Positions 37,461 through 50,531 of a DNA stretch of 64,000 bases are shown one piece after another. The DNA comes from Lumnitzera littorea (taxonomy: Eukaryota; Streptophyta; Magnoliopsida; Myrtales; Combretaceae). The stretch lies in contig JAMXBB010000008.1 of the NCBI GenBank assembly GCA_024138015.1, positions 5,040,107 to 5,104,106 of the forward strand. Direction: 5' to 3'. The notes under the pieces are model-generated. The model saw only the letters and a list, made by a program, of their open reading frames with translations, did no database searches and was not told where the DNA came from. The stretch's first letter is position 1, and each line of letters starts with the position of its first letter. Position numbers and translations under genes: made by a program.

Positions 37461-39550
37461 TGTAGACATCTCATTTTTGTAATTTTATTTTAGTATTTTT
37501 ATTGAGACAAGTTAAAGAAAAGGAAAAAAATGAAAAAAAAAAACAAATGAAAATTAAAATAATAAGAAAAAATTTGAAAATTAAAAGAAATAATAAAAAT
37601 AAAATATTAAGTCATATCAAGTTCAATCGTATTAAGTCAATTCGAGTTAAGTTGAGTCGTTTAGAGTCAAGTCAGATGATGGTGTATGTTTAATTTAGTA
37701 AATTCTACATCATTAAAAAGATCTGGCTTCATTAAAATATTTTAATCCAGTCCGATATAAAGTGATTTTTTATCTAATTTATATTAGGCTAAAATAGACT
37801 TAGGTTTTATTAAGTAAGTTATTGAGTTAAATCAAGTTGGACTAAATCGGACTCGAAAAATAGAAAGCCTAAATTAAAGTAAGATTTCTAAAAATTAGGT
37901 CAAATCTTCAAAATATCTAAATCATATTTTTTGTTTTTGAGAATTGTTACCGTATCTGAGAATCTAAAGCTTGTTAAGATCAAATATATATCTAAAAGAG
38001 ATACAAAAGATTCGGTTTTGTATATTATAAATAGGAAGTTGACGGTGAAGTTTAAAATGCTTTTCACGATCCCCACATAGTCACAAAAAAAAAAAAAAAA
38101 AACACAAGACCACATAATATTCATCAATACCCAATCCAACTCACGGACACAATTCTTTAATCACTTCACATATCACCTACGCTACCCCAACTCATTCACA
38201 CTCACACATAACATCACATCGTCCCTCATTGCACCTACTTGACACACACTCCACTACCCCATTCACACCACCACCGTCCTACTGCATACATAAACTACGC
38301 CACACAAACGTACACTGCTCCACTCGTGTTGACACATGAACACAAACACATACAGTACCCTGACACTTGACACATGAAGACATACACACTCATTGACATG
38401 AAAGCACACTCATAAAGACACACTCACATATACAGATCACCATTGTACGTCGTATATAATCCATTGCTACACACGTAACTTGATTTTTTTAAAGGTAAAA
38501 AAAATTATTATTTTATTTTATTAGTTAATTTAATTATTTTGACTAATTTATTTTTTTAAGTGCAGGTTTTTTTGTTATTTTTTAATCGTCGTATCATTTG
38601 CCACATTTTTAGATAATTTGAATTTTTAATAATTTAGTTAGATTATATCTTTTTAGTTGAAAGTTACCTTTTTGAAAAAAGTCGCATATCTTTTCTCTAA
38701 GATCCATATCTTCAAATAAGATATATATATCTAGATCGTATATTAATAGATTTTACATATAAGATTTAGAAAAGATACATATCTAGAACGTATCCTAGCA
38801 CATCTTGCATATGGGATTTAAAAAAGATACATATTTATCTTAACGTATCTTGCATGTGGGATATAGAAAAGATACTTATCTATATCGTATCTCAGCATAT
38901 CTTGCATTTAGGATTTAGAAAAGATCAATTTTGATATGTAGTAATTTAAAAATAATAATAATAAAAAATCTTAACCGAAGTTTTTTTTTTTATAAAAAGA
39001 TTTAGTTAGTTAAGGTTTTCTTAAGATTTGTAAAATTCGATGTTTTTTAGTTTTTCTTAAATAATAAATTGTTAAATAAACGTAAATCTGGCTCAATTTT
39101 CAAATTTAAAAACGATCCACCTACTAAATATTTTATAAAAACAGAACTACATTAGTTTGATCCCTACTAGTGAGTACGTCGGCACATTTGAAACAATTAT
39201 CTAAAAAATGTAAAAAAAACAATTTCTTTTTCTTGAAATTCATAATTTAAAAAATAATTAAAAAATTATTTTATTTATATTTTGTATATCTTTACATATC
39301 TTAGTATTTTTTAGAAAAATATGAAAATAAAGGCCAATTTTTAAAATTTTTATATAGTAACTTAGTCTTAATAAGTTAATCATCGAGCTTAGATTTTTTG
39401 GTTTAATTTTCTAAAAATAATTTTTTTAGGATATTTGCAGGCTAGTGGCTAAATTAGGGTTTTCCCACCCGAAAATCCTAATTTCATTTTTTACCAATTT
39501 AACTGATTAGCGATTTTAATTTTTTAAATATTTTTTCAAAAGAAAAATAT
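37461..39550 (+). mobile_element. LTR-type insertion, same family as 48100-50526
   Basis: Non-coding DNA between the gypsy left LTR and its integrase. It starts TGTAGACATCTCATTTTTG, like the reverse complement of the right end of the 48100-50526 insertion. It has a C/A-rich low-GT block (38100-38460), and shares the conserved AACTACATTAGTTTGATCC / GAGTACGTCGGCA block near 39146. The right end and a target duplication were not found, so the end coordinate is approximate. Confidence 0.5.
38712..38928. repeat. Tandem repeat, about four ~52-bp units
   Basis: Units share AAAAGATACATATCT, a CGTATC block and ATCTTGCAT followed by GGGAT, with unit lengths of about 45-61 bp. The array lies inside the LTR-type insertion. 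Confidence 0.7.
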
Positions 39551-39556
39551 TTATTT

Positions 39557-40690
39557 TTAATTTAATGCCGAGTAATTTATATTAAGTGAGTTGGACTTAT
39601 TATAAAATAAATTAAGGAAAACAAAATAGGGTTCGACAAGGTCAATGACATTAAAAGTAGTAGATACATCGTATCTTTCAAGTAACTCGAGCTCATATGC
39701 ATTGTTATTGATACGCCTAAGGATCCTATAAGGTCCATCTAACTTAGGGGATAGCTTGTTCATCATTTTCCCAAGGAAACGCTCCTTGCTGAGATGGATC
39801 AAGACAAGGTATCTAGGATTGTAAATGACTTGCCTCCTTCCTTGGCTTCCTTGTTCTTTTTACTGTGCTATAGTTTGCACCAATTGTTCGGCAACCTTTT
39901 GATAAAACTTTTGAAACTCCTCGACACACTGCTAGCCAGATTGACTTTCCCCTTAAGTGGTCGGGCTGTTAACCATATTTAAGGGTAAATTCAGGTTAAG
40001 TCCATAGATGACCTCAAATGGTAACCTTCCTATTAAGTTGTGAGTTGAGCGGTTATAAGCGAACTCAATAACATGAAAGCATAAATCCTAATCGTATAAA
40101 TTCTTCCCAACAGTAGCTCATAGGAGGTTATTGATTGTCCTATTCACAACTTTTGTCTAACTGTCTATCTACGGGTGGCAAGAAATACTGAACATGAGCT
40201 TAATGCTAAGCTTCTTCCATAAGATTCTCCAGAAGAAGCTCATGAATTTTCGAGTCATGATTGGACACAATACTTCTTGGTACTCCATGCAACCATATAA
40301 TTTCCCGTAAAAAGAGATTAGCAACAAATAAAGCATCATTAGTTCGGTGGCTAGGGATGAAGTGGCTCATCTTACTAAACTAATCGACTACTACCATAAT
40401 GAAGTTATGTCTTCTCGAAGTTCAAGGTAAGCCAAGCATGAAATCCATGCTTATGTCGATCGATGGTCGCTTAGGTATAGGCAAAGGTGCGTACTCTTCA
40501 TACGGCTCTTTTCTCCCTTTACATGTTTACATACTTCGTACCTCTCAAGAATTCGGCGTACATCTTTCATTATCCTAAGCTAATAAAAATATTCTTTCAG
40601 CATTTTGGTCATTCTCTTTTCTTCAAAGTGGCTAGCTAAACCTTCAACACGAGCTTCTCAAACAAATAGTTCTCTAACCGAATCATTTAG
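39557..40690 (-). pseudogene. Gypsy integrase relic
   Basis: Broken minus-strand frames show the integrase core with a SMDFMLGLP block near 40430-40460 (first catalytic D). Further on is HGVPRSIVSNHD (second D), and the C-terminal GPYRILRRINNNAYELEL..FNVIDLVEPY block at 39600-39760. Normal function is cutting and joining the element cDNA into the genome. Multiple stops show it is dead. The distal C-terminus ends where the LTR-type insertion begins. Confidence 0.8.
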
Positions 40691-40699
40691 TACACAAAC

Positions 40700-41256
40700 T
40701 TATTTGCCCTTCATAAAAAACCCTTGGCTTAAATAAAACCCATCTATAACTCCTCTAACGTTACACTTTGCTACTAAGGGCCCAAAATATGGATCATGCT
40801 TATACCGATTAAGTAGGGTACCAAATCTAAGTACTTTGGCTTGCAATGCTATAATAAGGCCATGACGACTAGCAAGAGCGTTGGCCACGGTATTGGTGTT
40901 CCTTTCTTATACCAGATGACGTAGTAAAAAGACTTTAGGAACATAACCCATTTGGCATGACATTGAGAAAGTTTTTATTACCCTTAGAAATGTTTGAGAG
41001 ATTCATGACCTAAGCAAATGATGAATTCTCTTGACAGCAAATAGTGTTGCCGGTTTTACAGTGTTCAGACAAAGACATAAAACTCCTTGTCATGCGCCGA
41101 ATAATTTAAGGTAGCTCCTTTGAGTTTCTTGCTAAAATAGGCAATTAGTTTGCGTTCTTGCATAAGAATAGCACCAATGTCGACTTTAGATGTGTCACAT
41201 TCTACATTGAAAACTTTCTCGAAATCTGGCAAGGTAAGTACTAGGGCTAATGTCAA
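40700..41256 (-). pseudogene. Gypsy RNase H relic
   Basis: Two pieces: LPDFEKVFNVECDTSKVDIGA followed by IAYFSKKLKGATLNYS (41065-41256), matching the start of the gypsy RNase H domain, and ANALASRHGL (40830-40888), a decayed ADALSR motif at its end. The intervening part carries stops. Confidence 0.8.
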
Positions 41257-41436
41257 CTTAAACTCTATCTCTTCGAAACTTTTCTAAGTTTTCTCAGACC
41301 ACTAAAACTCAGAGTTCTTCTCGGTTAGTTTGATCAATAGTGCAGCTATGGAACTAAAGTATCGAATAAATCTTTGATAGAACGAAGCTAGACAATGAAA
41401 AAAACTTCTTACTTCGGCAGCATTAGTCGATGTCAA

Positions 41437-42151
41437 CTACTCAAGAATAGTTCTAACTTTTTCGTCATTAACTTGGACTCTTCCTTCTAAAACAACATAT
41501 TCAAGGAATACAACCTCACTCTGGTAGAATACGCATTTCTTTAAGTTGCCGAATAATCTCTCGACTTGGAGAATATCAAATATAAATCTTAAAAGTCCAA
41601 CATGAGAGATGGGGTCGGCATTGTAGACCGGAATGTCATCGAAATGCACCACATAACATTTACCAATAAGTGCTCTTAAGACATGATTCATGAGTCGCAT
41701 AAAAGTGCTCGGCATGTTAGTCAAACCAAACGGCATCACCATCTACTCAAACAAACCATCCCTTATTTTGAAGACCATCTTCCATTCATCTATAAGCTTC
41801 ATCCATCTTCAGATCAATTTTTGAAAAAATGCAGGCACCATACAACTCATCAAGCATATTATTTGATCGTAGGATCGGATATCAGTATTTATTAGTAATT
41901 TTGTTGGTGGCTTGGTTATCAATGCACATTCTCCACATGCCATCTTTCTTTGGCACCAAGACAGTTGGCACGGCATAGGGGCTTATACTTTCTTGAACAT
42001 ATTCGCGATCAATCAACTCATTTACTTGTCTCTTTAGTTCAGTTGCCTGCTCGAGATTGAGCTTATAAGCAAGTCGGTTCCAAAGAATAGCTCCAAGTTG
42101 AAGATTAATGTAATGTTTTACAACCCTGATGGGTGGCAAACCTTTAGGCAT
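41437..42151 (-). pseudogene. Gypsy reverse transcriptase relic
   Basis: The N-terminal part (41882-42151) has LPPIR...AYKLN and VPTVLVPKKDGMWRMCID. The C-terminal part (41437-41742) has MPFGLTNMPSTFMRLMN and VVHFDD, where the usual YxDD first residue has become H. The section between is frameshifted. It made element cDNA when intact. Confidence 0.88.
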
Positions 42152-42580
42152 CTCGACAATAGAGAGATCAGCATACTCCTGTAATAGTATCTACACTTTG
42201 GTAGGTAAGCTTCCTACTTCTCTTAACTCCAGGAGCTTCTTAACTAATAGGAGCATATTGTCCTCCACCTTAACTTCTTAGGAAAATTAGGCATGGGAGA
42301 TCACCGGGGATTTCTATTATAGGGATTGGGCAATCTTCTCTTGTACATTCTTTAGGCTTGTAGGGGTCAGTATAACATTCTTTCCGTCTTTTTTGAACAT
42401 ACAAGTGTTCTTATACTCATTACGCAATACCCTTAAATCAAACAGCTAGGGTCGGTTGAGTAGGATATGTGAAGCACACATAGGAAGGACATCACATAAC
42501 ACCTTATCCTTATATCTGTCTCCAACAGTAATGGGCACTCTAACTTAGTCGGCAATGGGTAGACCTCACTTCTCATTCAA

Positions 42581-44150
42581 CTAATGAATCTTGTATAGCT
42601 TAGGATGTGGGTAGGTTAGCAAATTTAGAGCCTTGACTACTCTTTGTGTTATGACATTAGTATAGCTTCCCCCATCAATGATCAATACGTATAGTTTTCC
42701 ATTCATTTGGTAGTTCGTATGGAAGAGATTCTTTCTCTGCTCGTTCTTGTCGGCTATAGAGGTACTGAGAGTTCGTCTAATGACGAAACAGTACTCGGCC
42801 CTAGGTTCGGGTAGGGTCACAACATCAGGATCTTCTAGAAATCCTTTTAACCCTTGATCGACTCCATCTTCTCCCTCTCCTTCATTAGCACTCTCCATCT
42901 CGAACTCGGTCTCATTTCGCTTGATGGTCATGACATGTCAATTCGAACATTAACTAGCTATGTGTCTATAGCCAAGACATTCAAAACATTTGATTTCTTG
43001 GATCTTCTTCCTTAAGCTCTGACCTTGGTCTCTTCAGATCTCAAGCTCTTCGACCTTGCCTTTACTTTGACTCTCTTCTAGTTAATTTGATACCTGTCTT
43101 CAATAGTCTACCTTGGAACTATTCAGTGCTCGGTTGTATCCTGGTCAATTTGGTATGCCACTTCTATTCGACAGTCCTGGTCGGCGAATTTGTCCCCGCT
43201 TCTACCTTCAACCTTTCGTGTCACTTGGATGGCCTCATCTAAAGTCCCAAACTTCTGTAACTCCACAACATGGCCAATTTTAGTCTTAAGCCCATAAATG
43301 AATCGTGCTATAGTTTGGGCCTCGAGTTCATCAACATCACATCAAATCGTCAATAAATGGAATTCTCGAACATAATCATCTACTGATCTATTAACTTACC
43401 GTAAGTCTTGGAGTCATCGGAAGGTGCCTTGTTCATAATATTTTGGAATAAACCTATTTCTCATAACTCTCTTCATTTTATTCCACATTTGGATCTTATG
43501 TCAAGCTCTCTAGAGCATGTTCTGCAACTTTGTCTACCACATTGTTGCATAACAAAAAAATTATAATGTAGCTACCTTAATACGAACAACATCCTCGTAG
43601 TCATAAAATTCAAATACCTTCTCGATCTTCTCTTCACAGTCTAAGTAGTTGTCAGCACTACTAAACTCGTTAAAACTTAGAATCTATACTTTAAGATGCT
43701 CGTTTCCTCTTCAAGCCTTCAAGTCACACTCCTCAATACCATCGTATTGCCATTCCTCATCATACTCCTCAACTTCACCTAACTTAAGTCTCCTTCTCAT
43801 AACTCTATTGGCATGTCAGGTTAGAACATGGTTCATATGAATTGGCTCTAGGGCTTGGTGCTTATCCATTTGCCTTCTCGACTTATCTCTCATTTCTTGG
43901 CTTTATTTAACAATAACTCTTTCTAGTGGCTTCATCTCTATCACCTTTCGTACTAAAAACAACTAGATTAGCCATAATAATAGCAATGTCTCGTATCTGC
44001 TCATCTGTAGTTTGTGGTGTTTGTTAGGTAACATGACTACAACTACGACCATGAGCATCATTCTCGGCATCGTTAATCTCTCTTTGTACACCAGGGTTTG
44101 ACATTTTCAATACAAGCTTCAAAAGTTACTCCATATATAAGAAATTCCCA
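42581..44150 (-). pseudogene. Gypsy gag and protease relic
   Basis: The minus strand shows a CCHC zinc knuckle (CFECLGYRHIAS, then a stop and C) near 42950-43000. It is followed by an acidic linker and the aspartic protease block VLIIDGGSYTNVIT near 42650-42690, with DGG in place of D[ST]G, as in related plant gypsy elements. Gag sequence further upstream (to about 44150) is recognisable only in pieces. Confidence 0.75.
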
Positions 44151-44300
44151 CATGCACTTAAAGAATACGATTCAAATATTGAGCTGCGGACTTGCTCTGT
44201 TCTTTTAGTAGAAAGCTAAGTATAACAAAACAATACATTAACAGGATCTACTTCGACACAACTTTTGGTTACAACCTCAAGCTTTGATACTGGTATTATA

Positions 44301-45265
44301 TGATGTGCTTAAGAACTTAATAATCATTAAGACTTACCGTAAGAAAATAGAATGGATTGGTCGGCAAACAAAATGTAATAACTTCCATGAAGCTGCTTGG
44401 AGGATGTGATTCACTAACAAAAACAACATGACATGACACTTATTTGATGTGACGCATAAGCTAATGTCAAGGTCTACTAGCTACGAACCTTGAGTTACTT
44501 GGCAAGATTAGATGAGACTGTAAGATAATGTACTTAGAGAGAAATATCTCACAAGAACAAGTAAATTTAATATCAGGGAAAGGATCATCTCCTTCGGTTA
44601 CAAAGAAAGGAGATTATTTATAGTAAGTTCTTAGGGCAACATTACAAATAAAGGAAAATTACAAAAAGAATCAAGGGGAAAGGAGACTCCTAATATGTAA
44701 GAAAGGAGTAAATAGGATAAATAACGAAAAGGGAAAAAGTAGTACAATGTCAAAAAATGGACAAGTAGTTTCTCATTAGTAGGTTCGTACTAGGGAATCT
44801 TTGGACATACTAGCTGAGCTTGGGCTATGACAAGGCAGCTATAGATAGGCAACATTAAGTGTTGTTGAAACGAATAAGGAAAACTGCTATGTAGTAGTAG
44901 TGGGTTGAAAGAGAAGTACCTAATGTACAGAGGTCTTGGCTTCGACACTTGGTGGATTAGCCTTGGCACTTAGTATATCAGCTTCGGCACATGAGGGTTT
45001 GGGTGATCGGAGTAGGATTGAATGTGTAGAGGTCTTGACCTCGGTACTTTGCAACTCGGCCTCAACAAGTGAGTGGTCAGCATTAGCACAAGGAGCGAAA
45101 TAGAGAAAGGTGTACCCAAGTGGAGTTCTCAAGGAGTTTACCCACCGTTCTTTTGTATACTATTTCTCATCCTTGACAGGTTGATGAGAGAGAATTCTTC
45201 TGATGAGGGACTGGAGGCCTCTTAGGCGTATGTGAGTAAGTGAGATAAGGGTTGACAGTCCATCA
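44301..45265 (-). repeat. Gypsy LTR, intact copy (5' LTR)
   Basis: 965 bp, uninterrupted. A primer-site-like sequence lies just left of it (TACCAGTATCAAAGC when read on the minus strand). A TATA motif on the minus strand is at 44625-44632 (CTATAAATAA). It serves as the uninterrupted reference for the four fragments of the left LTR. Confidence 0.85.
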
Positions 45266-46477
45266 CCTATAATCACTATTATTTTGTTCATTTGGGTAGG
45301 TGGAGTGGTGGGGGGAGAAAACATAGCTTATAATAATCTTTGTTCACTTAATTCACACTACACTTCAACCTTCCCACTACATCAAAATCTCCACTAAATA
45401 AAACTTAGAATAATCTTTCTTAAAATTCAAAATTTGTCTCAACTCCTCTTGACTTAAGATTACTTTAACCCTTACAACACCAATTTTAGCATAAATCGAA
45501 TTATTGTCACCACTATCTTTTTCCTCTATCTGTTTAATCCTCACCATCGTCATATAATCTAAAAGTTACCCTTTTATTCTCCTTGGATGGTCCAACTGAC
45601 ATGACTATGACAATGACAACAACGTTGATACAACATTATTTTGATTTAGGTATTTTCCATGATCTAAGGTAATGTCTTGCTTCTTGTTGACATGAGTGGT
45701 GTGTATGTGTGTATGTATATATATCTATATATAGTTTTATTACATCCCTCTTTCCATGTTTTGAAGGAAAAGCTAGTAGATATTTTTTTATTTAGGTATT
45801 TCATTTCAAAAGTGGTAGGTGACGGCAACAGTAGTAATATACTATGTGATTTATAAATCTTGGCTTACTGAAGTTGGGTGGTAGTGGTAGTCATTAGAGT
45901 TCAATTTGGTGGTGGTGTTGTCTTTATGCTCTATAGTTTGGGAAATAGGTGAAGAAGACAAAGGTTTAGAGTGTCTTTTTATTATTGAATCCTAATTCTT
46001 AACTTTGAGGAAGGAATCTTTATTACTTGATTTTAAGTACTAAAGATTCTTATCAAAATGAATTCAGTAACAAAATACGAAATAAACGCGATAATAAGGA
46101 ATAAGGGGAAATGCAATAGCCATTCCTCTTAAGTGAAGAAGTAATAAGTTTTTAAGGGCTTGAGCTAAGGATACGAACAACTAGTCACTGAACTCTAGTA
46201 GTGCGATGGGGTACCTTAATCTTACCCCAATGACTTGGTTGAGTATCCTCTCGACTTCACCTTAACCTCTTATCTTATCACTTAATTTAGTGATGAGGTT
46301 AAGGAACGTTATCTCGTTTACCTTCCCTTAAGGTTAAGATTTAGTGGCAAACCTAATGATCATAGGGACACAGTGCATGTCTCGTCTAACTTTAGAACCT
46401 AATTGTATTATTGTTGGATGAAAAATAACCAAACAATTGTAGACACTTAATGGTTTATCAATAATAAGCATACCTAT
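45266..46477. other. Intergenic, no gene seen
   Basis: AT-rich DNA with a short GT/TA microsatellite near 45698-45735. It separates the gypsy and copia elements. Nothing else can be supported. Confidence 0.5.
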
Positions 46478-47056
46478 TGTTGGGAATTGCCAGGACAAAA
46501 AATCTTGCTTAGGCGCACTACTAATGAATAACAACAAAATAGAAAAAAATAATAAGACAAAAGAATTTACGTGGTTTGGCAATTAGCCTACATTCATCAA
46601 TGAAGGAGAGAAGGAAATTCATTAATGATCGAAAGAAAAGTGGTACAAATATAAAAGAGAATAACACTTAAAACCCTTAACCTAATTGCACTCAATATCC
46701 TTAAAAAACTTAATGATTTTCTCTTTATTGTTTTTGACTCTCACAAACTTGAACTCACTTACAACTCACTCTTGGATGCTAAATGAGTTATCATACTTGT
46801 CTATTTATAGACTTCACAAATTAGCATGTGTGAATTGCTATGAATTGCAAAGTCAATAATTTTAACTTAATAGTGTGTGAATTCTTCTTCATTTTCTTCA
46901 ACAAATTGGCTATTAATTGCAACAAAAAAATTACCTAACTATTTTGTCAAAATAGCCTACCATAAATCATGATAAATCAAGATTTACATTTACCAAGTCA
47001 AAGACCCTACCATAAATCTTGACGCTCACATTTAGCATGCAAAAATTTAATTCACA
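46478..47056 (-). repeat. 3' LTR of the copia element
   Basis: 579 bp; on the minus strand it starts TGTGAATTAAATTTTTG and ends CAATTCCCAACA. It contains a TATA motif CTATAAATAG (minus strand) near 46800. Confidence 0.88.
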
Positions 47057-47399
47057 TTAATGATCTCTACCTTGACTTGAATTTCTTTATACCACAATTA
47101 CAAGATTCTCTCCACCTTCTCTACATAGCTCTCAAAGAGCAACCTTAATTACCATTAATGCCAATCGAGTCAAAACAATGTTTGAACTTACTTATTGAAA
47201 GAGGCTTAGTCAACAAATCAATTGAATTATCTATTGTACCAATTTTCTTGACTACAATATTTCATTGAAAAACAATATCTCAAATAAAATCATACTTCAC
47301 ATCAAAATGCTTTGTCCTTTCATGGAACATTTGATCATTTGTCAAGTGAATAATACTCTAGCTATCACAGTAGATGACAGTCACTTGCAAGTCTAAGTT

Positions 47400-48094
47400 G
47401 AGTTTACCAAACAAACCTCCTAATCAAATAGCTTTCTTTACAACTTCAACAATTGACATGTACTTAGCTTCTATAGTATATAGTGCAACTATTGACTGTA
47501 AAGTAACTTTCCAACTAATAGCACAATTGCCAAGGGTGAAGATATAGCATGTGATGGATCTTCTTTTATTAAGATCGCCTACACAATTCGAATCAACAAA
47601 ACCAACTACATTTCCTATGCTTTTCCTAAATTCCAAACATGCATTAGCAATACCTTTTAAATATGTTAAAATCCATTTCACAACCTTCCGTGCTCCTTAC
47701 CAAGATTTGACATGTATCTATTAACAACACTAACAACAAATGCAATATCAAGATAAGTGCAAACAATTGCATACATAATACTACTAATAGCACTAAAGTA
47801 GGGAACATGTGACATATGCTCAATATCATCGTTGGTTTATGGTAACGTAGTTATTGAAAGCCTAAAATGAGCAACAAGTGGAGTACTTACAGGTTTAGCA
47901 TTTTTCATTCCATAATTCACTAAAACTTTCTCAACAAAACTCCTCTAAGTCAAATAAAATTTACCTGCAGTTCTATTCCTCTTAATCTTGATACCAAGAA
48001 TTTTCTTAGTTGCTCCCAAATCTTTCATCTCAAATTCACCACTTAACTCTTCCTTCAATCTTTTGATCTTAGATATATCATTGGTAGCAATAAG
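47400..48094 (-). pseudogene. Copia reverse transcriptase C-terminus and RNase H
   Basis: Minus-strand blocks MLIATNDISKIKRLKEELSG and FEMKDLGATKKILGIKI are the part of copia reverse transcriptase just after the YVDD motif. Further on come MKWILTYLKGIANACLEF, VGFVDSNCVGDLNKRRS and IEAKYMSI, the RNase H blocks (V-GF-DSD-AGD and EAEY in intact relatives). Frameshifts and stops occur between blocks. Confidence 0.88.
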
Positions 48095-48099
48095 CATGT

Positions 48100-50526
48100 T
48101 GTCGAGCCGAAATTTTCGGTTTTCTATTATTTTGATTTCATTTCCCATTTTCTTATTAATAGTAAACTTTAACCCATTCGGTATTAATCATCGACTAAAG
48201 AAATTGAAAAATTTCTATTTTGTTAAAAAACTTTTGGAGTTGCCATCCAATCAAAGTTGCGGGGGAAAAAAAAAAACATAATCAATTGAATTGATTGACT
48301 ATTACTTAGCTACTAGTTTTTAATTTCAATTTGATAAAAATTAGAAAGTTTTAAATTCGAGAGCTAACCTATTAAAGCCTAATGAATACCACTATCTATT
48401 TTCCAAAATTAGATTTATTTTTCACAATTATCCTTTTTATGATGTTTTTAAGAAACTAAAAATAAAATAAAAAAAAACCTAAGTTTTTACTAATTTTAAT
48501 GTCGCCTCGAGAGTGTTTATATACCCAATAATCAAAATTAGACAATCGTAGTTCTTTTCGAAAACTTTAGCATGTTGATTTATTTTAACTTTGAAAAATC
48601 GACCGAGTTTACGTGGTTATCAATTTTTATTCAAATAAAACTTTAAAGGGTCCTAATTCTTGAGTATTTAAAAAACTCTCTAAAATGTCATAATCTTTTT
48701 TATAAAAGGTTTTTTTTATCAATTTTTATTTCTAAAAATAAATAATTTTCTAAATAAGAAATCTTAAAAAAAAAACTTAATCCTAAACAAATCTCCTAAT
48801 CTTATATATATATATTACTATTAAAAAACTACATACACAAATAAATAAATCATCTAATGTAATATATTTAATATATATAAAAAATAAAAAAAATGTAGAA
48901 CCAAACTTGATTTGGTGTTCAATTGTACAGTGCTTGGTGTGTAGAAGGACAGTTAGTGAAGTTGTGTGAGCCTGTGATCGTGTTTGTAAAGTGTGAGGAT
49001 AGGGACAGTGAATTGCGTGATTGATTGTTGCCATTTGGTCATCATTGGTCATGGTGTGCAGTTGTGTTTAGTCATCGGTGATCGTGGATTGTGCCAGAGA
49101 TTCGGCTGTAGTGGTTGAACTATGACGGAGCGTGGTCGTGTCGTCTAGTTGTTGTTCGAGAGAGAGAGTTAGCGGTCGTATGGTATCGGGCAATCAAAGG
49201 GGGCGAATATGTTACTGCAAGTTGCCAAAGTGTCGGTGTGTACAGTAGCAACAATGGGCGAGTGGTCGATCAATAAAGTAACAGTGGAAAGGTATGTACT
49301 GTACAGCAAGAAGAATGCTGTTGTTGCGTGTGATTTAACATGGGGATTTGGCTACTGCTACGACTCGTCGATGTAGTGTACTGCACGAGTTCAATCTACT
49401 ACCGTAGAGAGTGGATCTATGCTGTGGTTGTTGTGTGTCGTGAGCGTGCGAGATGACAGCCATGAGACTGATCGAGGACGGTGCTGACCATGAGTGGGTT
49501 GTCAATGAAGTGCTGCAGTGCTAGAGTTGTGGACGTTAATGGTGAATGGACTTGGCTGCTGTTCGTGTGATCTGGAGTGTGATGATCGCGGGTTTGGTGT
49601 TACGAGGCCGTTTGCTATTCATAGATTGTTGCAGTGCACTAAGAACTTGAAAGCCGTGGTTGTTGTTGGTCTGTTGCTTGGTTGCTACAGCGGCAAGGAT
49701 GGTTCTCGGCTGCTCCTTAGTTTCTCTTCCTCAACTTTAATTGGCTGTTGGAGAGCTGGAGCTGATGGTGTAGATATCAGCACCGTCGGTTGCAAGTTCG
49801 AAATTCGTGTTTTAGAGTTGCTCGGGACTCAAGGAAAGTTGTTCGATACCGATTGTTGTAGTGTTGCACGGCAAGAATAGTAGAAGATTTTGGGTTGTTT
49901 GCCCGTGTGTAATTGTTCTTCATTTTATGCCGCACGATTGGTGTTTATAAAGTTTGGAAACAAATCATATAAAATTGAATCTTTTATATCGATCCCGATC
50001 TAATTTGATAAAAATCAAATTAGATTTGAATTTTACAAATTTTTATTGCATTATATTCAAAAAATTTGATTAGACTTGAATCTCATACGCTCAACCAATT
50101 TTCACAAAATAAAAGAAAAAAAATAAAACACACACATAAATGCTTAGTGAAATTCAAACCCATAACCTTAAGCTAACCTAATAGTAATGTTCGAATACTT
50201 ATCCATTAGGCTATTGGTCTATACTTTAATATTTAGTATAATTAAATTATACTTAAATTATGTGACTCTCTAAAACTATTTGAACTAAGCTAAAATCAAA
50301 TTGATTATCCCTAAAACATTTTACTTTTTAAAAATCTATTTTCCCAAATCTTTATAATTTTTCCTTTTTCATTTTTTATTGTATTTTTATCATTTTTCAA
50401 TTCTTTATTTACTCTTTTTTATTTTTTGTATTTTTCGTTTTTCATTTTTTTTATTTTGAATTAGGACAGTATTAAAAAAAAAACAAAAATTAGAACTACG
50501 AGGGAGGCAAAAATTTGGTATCTACA
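48100..50526 (-). mobile_element. 2.4-kb LTR-type insertion in copia RT
   Basis: Flanked by perfect CATGT duplications (48095-48099 and 50527-50531). Plus-strand ends are TGTCGAGCCG and GGTATCTACA. In minus orientation it starts TGTAGATACC, like 37461. There is no recognisable protein; the open frame at 49518-49880 is probably chance in the GC-richer, G/T-rich middle (48900-49920). It is most likely a large solo LTR or a non-coding LTR element. Confidence 0.8.
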
Positions 50527-50531
50527 CATGT

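Larger units (their letters stand above)
23468..45265 (-). mobile_element. Ty3/gypsy element with broken left LTR
   Basis: An old LTR retrotransposon read on the minus strand. The right LTR (its 5' LTR, 44301-45265) is continuous. The left LTR is split by three later insertions into 23468-23636, 31614-32116, 33516-33725 and 37234-37387, and the pieces together match the right LTR in order and total length (about 1 kb). Each LTR begins TGATGTGCTTA (plus strand) and ends ATCA, giving TG..CA ends. The pol and gag relics at 39557-44150 lie between them in the right order. No matching target duplication flanks the whole, so joining the two LTRs into one element is inference, though orientation, order and similarity support it. 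Confidence 0.75.

Noticed and set aside
37502..37693. Lysine-rich 63-codon open frame
   Set aside because: Low-complexity A-rich sequence within an LTR-type insertion, without any known motif.
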